Notes under the pieces: model-generated
The model's database searches: none
The model's input: only the letters and a program-made list of their open reading frames with translations
Told to the model about the DNA's origin: nothing
Made by a program: the position numbers and the translations under genes
Part shown: positions 13,201-23,000 of the stretch, piece by piece
Position numbering within the stretch: the stretch's first letter is position 1
How the letters are laid out: each line of letters begins with the position of its first letter
NCBI GenBank assembly: GCA_030142905.1
Contig: JASJOG010000017.1
Coordinates: forward strand, 186,001-250,000
Direction of reading: 5' to 3'
Length of the DNA stretch: 64,000 bases
Source of the DNA: Heliopora coerulea
Taxonomy: Eukaryota > Cnidaria > Anthozoa > Scleralcyonacea > Helioporidae

Positions 13201-16200
13201 ACACTACAACTTCCTCCTCCCTATTTTTCATTACATTGTGTTTACTAATTTACACTGAACATCAAACTTAAACGTAACATAGACTGTCCGCTATGAAATG
13301 TTCTTACTTGAAGCGTATTTGCTTTCATCATTATACAAGGTTATAACGTATAATCGTCTATTGATTGTCAATGAAGCGATTGGGTTTTTGTCTTACTCTG
13401 CGCGGATAGCGCGGTTCTACAGGCGTATTTTCCAAGGGGCTGTTTAACCCTATTTCACATGGCATATCGGTATGCCCTTATTTCACATGGGGGGGGGGCT
13501 TTTTTGGCCCCCCCTAATTATTTTGAGAACGGGAAATGGGAAATGCATGAAACTTTGGGATATGTTAGAAAAATATATTACTAGTCAAAAAATATCAAAA
13601 TATCTACAAAAATTTTTTTCAAGTGTCTTTGCTGGGGGTCTGTTCATGTTTATATGTGGAATTTTTCAATACATTCATTACATACGTAGCTTGCATACTT
13701 TGTTCATATTGTTCTTTGACAAGATGGACAACAATGCTTAGATTTGCCAAGTTTGTTCTTTTGTTCCTTGTAATGAGGCTTTCCCTTCAACTGTTTGATG
13801 CAGTAAAAGCATCTTTTTCGATCACTTGGAGCTTCAAGTGCTGCTGGTTGTTCGACGTACTGTCACTTGTAACTTTTGTAACTTTTCACACCTTTTTCAA
13901 TACCTCAGATAAGTAGGGTTTCTAATCTGTTTTACACTTCTTTCTATACATCAAAATATCAATAATGGATTCAACTAACATTTTCATAGAAAAGGGAAGC
14001 TTTAAAGATTTGTATAAAAGAAACGTTTTGCCTGTGATTTGTATTCCACTAATTACTAATTACAGATTATACGTGAAAGTAACTCATTGTGTTTACTCCC
14101 GAGACTGCATTTTCCAGTTGAAAAAGGCAAACATAGAACTAAATTGAAGATGTAGTAATAAATCAGTGTGACAAAAAATCAAAAAAGACGTCAAAGTTTG
14201 AGAAAAACATTAGAATGTTTGAGTTCAAAAAATAACAGCCGGAATTGAATTTTACCCGCTGAAAAAAAATAAAAATGATGATTGCGCATTCAAATTTGTC
14301 TTAGACCTAAGATGTAATTGGCAGGCAAAAAAAATTCAACATTATTGTCCAAAAAATCTAATCAGACAAAAATAAAACCAAAGATTGTAAAACCGCAAAA
14401 AGTGATTTTTCACCCCCTGGCGACAAAAGTGGAATTACCCCCGGGAAACGTGAAAAATATTAAAACTTCTTTATATCAAAATAACCGCAATAAAAAAATA
14501 TTAAAAGTCACAAAATTTCAGCCGAATTGGACAAGCGGTTCAAATTTTATGAAACAAAGTATAGGTGGGGGGGCCAAAAAAGCCCCCCCCCCATGTGAAA
14601 TAGGGTTAAGACTTCTTCCTTCACTGTACTACTGGTGGACTGGTTGGGCATAGGGGGTGTTTTTAAACTCTTTTCTACAAGTCCACACGGATTGGTGGTA
14701 CACAGTGGTATGACAGGATCCATGTTTACGGTGGATGTCTCTTCAACAGCTTGAACATTACAGTCAGGGTCACCTGAACGCATTTGGTCTACGTGTCGTT
14801 TCCACTGCATGTTTCCCACTTGAACCGTATATGTGACGGGTCCAAATTTCTTCTGAATTACTCCTCTAATCCATGATGGTTTATGCGGTCTATTTCGATA
14901 ATCTCTAACTATTACCAGATCGCCAACTTGGAATGTTCGCGGTTTCTTCTCCTTCGGTGTTGATCTTTTCATGATGGACTGTTCTAAAGCTGGTCTGATT
15001 GCATCCAGCCTAGTTCTCACTCTTCTTCTAAGGAAAAGTTCACTAGGGGCAGTTCTTGTCGTACTGTAGGGTGTTGTGCGGTAAGATAGCAGAAATGAAG
15101 CAAGTTTCTCGTTCAAAGTGCCGCGTTCAGATGCCATCGTCTTCATGGCTTGTTTGAAAGTGCGTACCGCTCGTTCCGCCTCTCCGTTGGAACTCGAATG
15201 GTACGGTGCGGATTTGATATGAGTTATTCCATTTCTCTTTAGGAATTTCTGAAAATCTTCTGACACAAATTGTGGACCATTGTCAAAAACCACTTCCTTG
15301 GGAAGGCCATAGGATGAAATAAATAGCGTAAAGCGTTGATGGTACTCTCAGCAGACGTCGATGTCATCCTTAAAACTTCCGACCACTTTGAATGGGCGTC
15401 TACTACGATTAAAAACATTTCCTTCATGAACGGTTCAGCAAAGTCAATATGTACTCTTTGCCATGGTAATTGTGGCCAGATCCAAGGGTTTGCTTGAGCT
15501 TTGGGTGCTTTGGGTAACTGTTTCTTGCAGGCTTCACATGTTACCACTTTACTCTCAATATCCGTGTCTAAGTTTGGCCACCAAACGTATATTCTGGCGA
15601 GGGATTTCATTCGTACCATTCCCGGGTGGTTTTTATGTAACTCCGTGAGGATCTCTTCTCGATTGCATTCAGGGACTATTACTCTTACTCCACGCAGGAG
15701 GCATCCTTCTTCAATTGTCAGTTCTTCGCGTATGCGATAGTATGGGCGCAGTTCGTTGTCGGGGTCTCCTTCCGGCCATCCACTTCTGGTAAATTCGACC
15801 ACTCTAGACAGTAACTTCTCATTTCTAGTTGCTGCAGCGATTCGAGTAGCGGTGATGGGCAGATCATTGACTTGCATTTTGTTTACCTTCTCGGCTTCTC
15901 GAAAGAAAATACCATCACACACTTCCTCTGATGTACGTACGGGGAATCGTGAGAGGGTGTCCGCGTTCCCATTGTTGGTAGTGCGATACTTGATATCGAA
16001 CTGATAAGCTGACAGTTGAATTGCCCATCTCTGGATTCTCGACGCTGCTAATACTGGAATTCCTTTCTTTGGGCCTAAAATTAATGTGAATGGTTTATGA
16101 TTTGTCAGTAATGTAAACTTCCGCCCATATAAGTATTGGTGGAATTTCCGTATACCAAATACAATAGCCAGGGCTTCTTTTTCGATCATCGAGTAGTTTC

Positions 16201-17027
16201 TTTCCGCCGCTGTTAGTGTCCTAGAGGCATAAGCCATTGGTCGCTCAGAGGAATCTTCTTCGTTGTGGTGGGAGATAACAGCTCCTAGGCCATGTGAAGA
16301 GGCGTCGACCGCTAGAACCACAGGCTTAGTCGGGTCGTAATGGACCAATACTTTAGAAGAAGCTAGTACTTTATTGACTTCTTTGCAGGCTTGCGCACAC
16401 TTATCGTTCCATACCCACTCGGTGTCGTTGGTCAATAAATGGGTAAGAGGTTGAACCACGGTGGACATATTGGGAATAAACTTACGGTAATAATTGACAA
16501 TTCCCAGCCATCATTGTAGTTCTCTCTTATTTCTCGGGTTTTCCAATTTCATAATCGCTTCGACTTTCTTGGGAGACGGGTGAATTCCATTCTTATTTAC
16601 TTTAAAGGCAAAATATTCAACCTCCTCTTGCATGAACGAGCATTTAGAGGGTTTGAGCTTGATGCCAAAGTCATCCAGTCGTTGTAAGGTCGATTCCAAA
16701 TTCTTCTTATGCTCTTCATCATTTTTGCCGGTTACCAGGATGTCGTCAAGGATATAACCCACGCCACTGATTCCTTGTAGCACCTTACCCATAGTCTGTT
16801 GGAAGATCGCCGGTGTAGCAGCTACACCAAAAGGTAATCTTGTATATCTGTACAATCCAAGGTGGGTGTTAATAGTTACATATTTACGTGAATCTTCTTC
16901 CAAGATTACTTGTCCCCTCGCCCACCGCGCGAAGCACGGTGGGCGAGGGTACTAATCTTGACGTGCGTGGAGTCCTGTTACACTCGTGGTTACTAGGGAC
17001 AAAAATTTTCGCTTTGTGTATGTATCT

Positions 17028-17061
<34 letters not shown>

Positions 17062-20000
17062 ATGAGTAGTATGTAAAATGCGGGTTCTAGCGACTTTTTT
17101 TGTCACATTTACTTCCGGTTTCTCATCACCTGTCAATCATTCTCAAATTCCAAGAAATTACTTCCGGTTTCCTAGAACCCACTGATGACGTCATCCTTTA
17201 GTCACGTGATCAAATTCCAGGAAATCACTTCCGGTTTCCTAAAACCTGTCAATCATTCTAAAATTAGCAATGACGTCATCATTTTCCGGAATTTCCCCAC
17301 CCGTCAATCATTCACGTGGTTTCATTAACTTTATTAATGTTAATTAAGCATCCTGCCCACGAAAGTGGAATGTTTAATTCATTTTAATAAATCTAATGAA
17401 TGAATGTGAAAGAATGTGAAAAACAAACAAACGCAAAAAATCCTTTGAAATATTCACAAATATTTCAAAGGAATCAACGGGTTCTACCGACTTTTTTTCG
17501 GGATTTCTAGCGTATTTTTCACGGTGTTTTCCCACCTGTCAAATTCCAGGAAATCACATCCGGTTTCCTAGAAACCACTGATGACGTCATCATTTTAGTC
17601 GTGATCAAATTCCAAGAAATTACTTCCGGTTTCCTAAAATCTGTCAATCATTCCAATGACGTCATCAGGTTTCCTAAAACCTGTCAATCATTCCAATGAC
17701 GTCATCAAGAAAAAGCTCCACCCACTTTTCACCCAGCGGTCTACCTTTGCAGACTCATGTGAAAATTGATGACGTCATCATTGATCACGTGTCCTTTAAC
17801 TTTATTAATGTTAATTCAGCATCCTGCCCACGAAAGTGGAATGTTTAATTCATTTTAATAAATCTAATGAATGAATGTGAAAGAATGTGGAAAACAAACA
17901 AACGCAAAAAATCCTTTGAAATATTCACAAATATTTCAAAGGAATCAATCTATTTTTCTTTTTTCTTTTCTTCAATTTTTTCAAAATAATTTGATATATC
18001 AAAATATATCCATTTTAAATAATGATAATAACTGTTTGAAATTATTTTATGGTTTAAATCCAAATATATTTTCATAAGTGTCTATCATTTCATTCATGTA
18101 ATGACCATATGAAAGTGTTTCAATTTTATTTCCAAGTATTATTCTTTTATCATCTTTTGATGATAATGCAATTTTTTCAATTTCTTCTGTAAACAAATCA
18201 TGTTTTCTATGTCTTATCAAATTCATCTTTCTTATTTGTTCTTCTCCATCAAATAAACAATCTTTATAATTTTGAAATGATATATCTTTTTCAATAACAT
18301 TTTTCTTAACACCTTTACATTTTTTAGTTGACTTTTCACTTCCAAACATTTTGTAAGAATATAATTTTGCTCGTAAACCAACAAATTCTTCTATTTGTTT
18401 TCCTCCGCATTCATCTTTCATCATTCCAATTACTTTTTTGTTTAATCCAGTTTTTATTCCACTTTTATGCTCTTTTGGATAATTACTTGTATCAAACATT
18501 TTTTCAACATCTGGTGAAATATCTTTATAAAAATCTTCAGTTTTAATTTCATACATTAAACTATCAGTATCTGTAAATAACAATTTCGCATTTTCACCAT
18601 ATTTTTTCTTAATATAATTATAGTGGAAATCATACATTAAAGTTTTACTAAGATCCAATATACTCATTCCTAAATATATTGGTTTATCTAGTTTAATTTT
18701 ACTCTTATGCATATGCACCGCAATTAGATTTTCAGAAAATATAGTTCTTTTAGCAAAATTACATTTTGAAAATAATTTTAATGCTTTTTCTTGTCTGTTT
18801 ACCAATTGTATATCAACCCTGTTTCTCACATTTTCCATAGTTTTTCCAAATACAGAATTATTCATTAATTTGAAAAAGTCTTTTTCAAAATCATTTTTCG
18901 CATTTGTTCTCAAATTTGTATTTAGATCAATATATTTTTTCATGAAATTTTCTTCATAAAATTTAACACCCTTATGAATTTGAGTAATTTTTAATCCTAA
19001 TTTTTCATATAACTTCAAGTTTTCACAATGTAAAACATATTTTTCTTTATTATTTAAATTTGGAATTAATTTTTCCACTTGATTAATTTTTATTCTTTCT
19101 GGTGCTAACGAATATTCATTGTGTAAATCATGTAAATCTTTAGGATATTCTAAATCTACTTCTAATATACAAGAAATGTTTTTTCAATTTTTTAATTCTT
19201 TTTCAGTCATCCATTTGAAATTTCTAACAGGTAATTTTTCGCTCATTGCCCATCCATATAGATGAAAATTCATGAAAAAATATATTGATCTAAATACAAA
19301 TTTGAAAACAAATGCGAAAAATGATTTTGAAAAAGACTTTTTCAAATTAATGAATAATTCTGTATTTGGAAAAACTATGGAAAATGTGAGAAACAGGGTT
19401 GATATACAATTGGTAAATAGACAAGAAAAAGCATTAAAATTATTTTCAAAATGTAATTTTGCTAAAAGAACTATATTTTCTGAAAATCTAATTGCGGTGC
19501 ATATGCATAAGAGTAAAATTAAACTAGATAAACCAATATATTTAGGAATGAGTATATTGGATCTTAGTAAAACTTTAATGTATGATTTCCACTATAATTA
19601 TATTAAGAAAAAATATGGTGAAAATGCGAAATTGTTATTTACAGATACTGATAGTTTAATGTATGAAATTAAAACTGAAGATTTTTATAAAGATATTTCA
19701 CCAGATGTTGAAAAAATGTTTGATACAAGTAATTATCCAAAAGAGCATAAAAGTGGAATAAAAACTGGATTAAACAAAAAAGTAATTGGAATGATGAAAG
19801 ATGAATGCGGAGGAAAACAAATAGAAGAATTTGTTGGTTTACGAGCAAAATTATATTCTTACAAAATGTTTGGAAGTGAAAAGTCAACTAAAAAATGTAA
19901 AGGTGTTAAGAAAAATGTTATTGAAAAAGATATATCATTTCAAAATTATAAAGATTGTTTATTTGATGGAGAAGAACAAATAAGAAAGATGAATTTGATA

Positions 20001-23000
20001 AGACATAGAAAACATGATTTGTTTACAGAAGAAATTGAAAAAATTGCATTATCATCAAAAGATGATAAAAGAATAATACTTGGAAATAAAATTGAAACAC
20101 TTTCATATGGTCATTACATGAATGAAATGATAGACACTTATGAAAATATATTTGGATTTAAACCATAAAATAATTTCAAACAGTTATTATCATTATTTAA
20201 AATGGATATATTTTGATATATCAAATTATTTTGAAAAAATTGAAGAAAAGAAAAAAGAAAAATAGATTGATTCCTTTGAAATATTTGTGAATATTTCAAA
20301 GGATTTTTTGCGTTTGTTTGTTTTCCACATTCTTTCACATTCATTCATTAGATTTATTAAAATGAATTAAACATTCCACTTTCGTGGGCAGGATGCTGAA
20401 TTAACATTAATAAAGTTAAAGGACACGTGATCAATGATGACGTCATCAATTTTCACATGAGTCTGCAAAGGTAGACCGCTGGGTGAAAAGTGGGTGGAGC
20501 TTTTTCTTGATGACGTCATTGGAATGATTGACAGGTTTTAGGAAACCTGATGACGTCATTGGAATGATTGACAGATTTTAGGAAACCGGAAGTAATTTCT
20601 TGGAATTTGATCACGACTAAAATGATGACGTCATCAGTGGTTTCTAGGAAACCGGATGTGATTTCCTGGAATTTGACAGGTGGGAAAACACCGTGAAAAA
20701 TACGCTAGAAATCCCGAAAAAAAGTCGGTAGAACCCGTTGATTCCTTTGAAATATTTGTGAATATTTCAAAGGATTTTTTGCGTTTGTTTGTTTTTCACA
20801 TTCTTTCACATTCATTCATTAGATTTATTAAAATGAATTAAACATTCCACTTTCGTGGGCAGGATGCTTAATTAACATTAATAAAGTTAATGAAACCACG
20901 TGAATGATTGACGGGTGGGGAAATTCCGGAAAATGATGACGTCATTGCTAATTTTAGAATGATTGACAGGTTTTAGGAAACCGGAAGTGATTTCCTGGAA
21001 TTTGATCACGTGACTAAAGGATGACGTCATCAGTGGGTTCTAGGAAACCGGAAGTAATTTCTTGGAATTTGAGAATGATTGACAGGTGATGAGAAACCGG
21101 AAGTAAATGTGACAAAAAAAGTCGCTAGAACCCGCATTTTACATACTACTTCCATGGATTCCGGTCACTCAAAAATACCGTGTGCAAGCTCGGAGACTGG
21201 TATGTTGTTGAACAAATCGTACTTAGGTACCGTATTGAAGCAAATCTATTTGGTCTCGTTATTTTTTCCCTTGTATGGATCTCTCGCAAGTTGTTTACAT
21301 TATTTGAACACTGAAGTCAGTAAATGATTTAAGACCGGCAAAAGAAATAGCTTTCTTGGTGCATGCGGCTGGTTTCGCCACCTCAGTAACTGGACAATTT
21401 ATGACTTGACAGAGCAGTTCTCAAAGTTAGCTCCTTGGAATATGCATTTGCCAACTGTTCACTTTTTGCAGCAACGCTTTGTCTTGGTTCTTTCTGATTT
21501 ATATGAACAAAAGACGTAACGGAACTCGCTTGCTGTCAGGACATTTGCTAAGCGACTAACTGTATTAAAACGACATTCTTCGCTGAAGTTGAATAGATGT
21601 CGATTAGTATAAATCTTGGGACTTTTCACGTTGTGGTAACCACTTACCTGAGCTGCACAATCGCAGGTAAGTCTGAATCGAGTAGCTTTGAAGTACAAGT
21701 TCTGCGAACGGAATTGTTTTGAGCAGCTTTGAAAAGTAGCTTCCCGACTTCGTTCTTCCCTAAGGGAGACTTCTTGTACCAAATATTACCGCCTGGATTT
21801 TGCTGGTGTTAATTGGTAAAGTAGAATGAAGATTCTGGTTCATTCATCTCTGTACGACGATAATTTTTGAACATTTTGCAGTATTTAACCGGACAGCGTT
21901 CATGGTGAATTGTTTGGAAAGTGGGATAGAACACTCGTCATTTAGAAGAGTTGTCGAGGCCATGGCAGTCTTTGGATGCTTTCTCCGCTTTCCACACAAA
22001 AATTTCATTGCCTCAATCAGGATTTTTTCGCTATGAAATGTCACCCCATTGAAGACGTTAGGATGTATTTTTGGCTCGAAACAAAAAATGCAAGATAAAT
22101 AGCCACCAGGTAACTCGCTGCAAAGCTACTTGTTTTTGGTCACCAAATTATCCTTCGGCAAAATAGTTGTCCTCTTCAGTCTTTCTCGCTTCGAGAGTGA
22201 TGACCTTTACCGTATTCGACCAGTAATGTTTTCATCAGGATTTTAAAACCTCTCAAGAAAGTTTAAAGTCGTCTTTGTGTAAATTTACCGTTGAACCCTT
22301 TGTACTGAGGTGCCACTGAATGCTTATTTGAAAATACGCAAGAGTTGAAGTTTTGTACGCCATTTTTCTTTTTTTATTGATGTTTTACGGTGAAAAAAGT
22401 ACTTCTTTTACTTTCCTCTTCTCGTTCTTCTTTCGACAAAACTTGCACAAGGTCTGCTTGTCGTATTTTGTTTTATGTTTTGTATTTTTCGATTTTTGGT
22501 CAGCGATAAAACTGCAGAATTCGTTCATGTTTTCTTTGTTTACTTCGTCGATTTCGTAATTCGTTTCGTCTTCGTCATCAAAGTCTTGTACTTCCGGATG
22601 AATACTTAGCATAAACCCTTATCATAGCAGATCTTAAAGACATTTGTAACCAACTTTGAGGTAATGTATAATTTATCAATTTTTTAAGTCAAAAAATGTC
22701 AGAAAAATATTCAATCATGAGCTGTCCGTAATGCCGGTATCCATTTAATAATCTATGAGAATGCTCCACTTTTAAGACGGAAAATCTGTTTGGATTGTTG
22801 TTTATTTGCGGCCAAATTCTGTGTGGATTTCTTTTTTTGCATGTCGTCTTCCAGTTGTGGTCAGGAGGATTTGTCTTTTTGAGAATTTTGAAAAATTATC
22901 ATTGTTACTTGGATTCTCCAGAGATATATTGGAAGGGTGGGCGAGGGGTTGTTGCGTGCACGTATTTCTAGTTGATATGCGTGTGACAAGTCAAGTTTCG

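Larger units (their letters stand above)
17065..21150. mobile_element. Palindromic defective Polinton/Maverick with 6-bp target duplication
   Basis: 4086 bp. The arms 17065-18946 and 19269-21150 are complements in exact register (paired positions sum to 38215) with almost no mismatches; about 320 bp in the centre is unpaired. Both ends read AGTAGTATGTAAAATG inward. The sequence TCCATG lies just outside each end (17059-17064 and 21151-21156), matching the 6-bp target duplications and AG-starting terminal repeats of Polintons. Each arm has about 980 bp of non-coding terminal DNA and then the 3' half of a protein-primed DNA polymerase B gene pointing outward. There is no integrase, ATPase or capsid gene, so it could only have moved with proteins supplied in trans. 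Confidence 0.85.
16913..22970 (-). mobile_element. 6.06-kb insertion in the Gypsy RT, Crypton-like remnant
   Basis: Interrupts the Gypsy RT between the conserved HAYQ and QVILEED. Both ends have CCCTCGCCCACC close inside the junction in inverted orientation (16915 onward; about 22936-22949). The left one is also half of a 13-bp-stem hairpin (16915-16950). The only short duplicated bases at the junctions are TTG (CAA in the Gypsy sense). Inside are a decayed tyrosine recombinase gene (minus) and a defective Polinton. Assignment of the whole insertion to the Crypton is an inference from content and the tiny junction repeat. Confidence 0.6.

Noticed and set aside
18328..18546. Frames antisense to the Polinton polymerase, mirrored at 19669-19887
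   Set aside because: They are antisense shadows of the real polymerase frame.
17065..21150. Palindrome as a read-assembly artefact
   Set aside because: A 6-bp duplication at both ends, single-base differences between the arms and a non-palindromic centre argue for a real structure, though raw reads should still be checked.
16913..22970. Helitron as the identity of the 6-kb insertion because of its terminal hairpin
   Set aside because: No CTRR end, no A-T insertion site and no Rep/helicase sequence; the only protein remains are recombinase and polymerase B.
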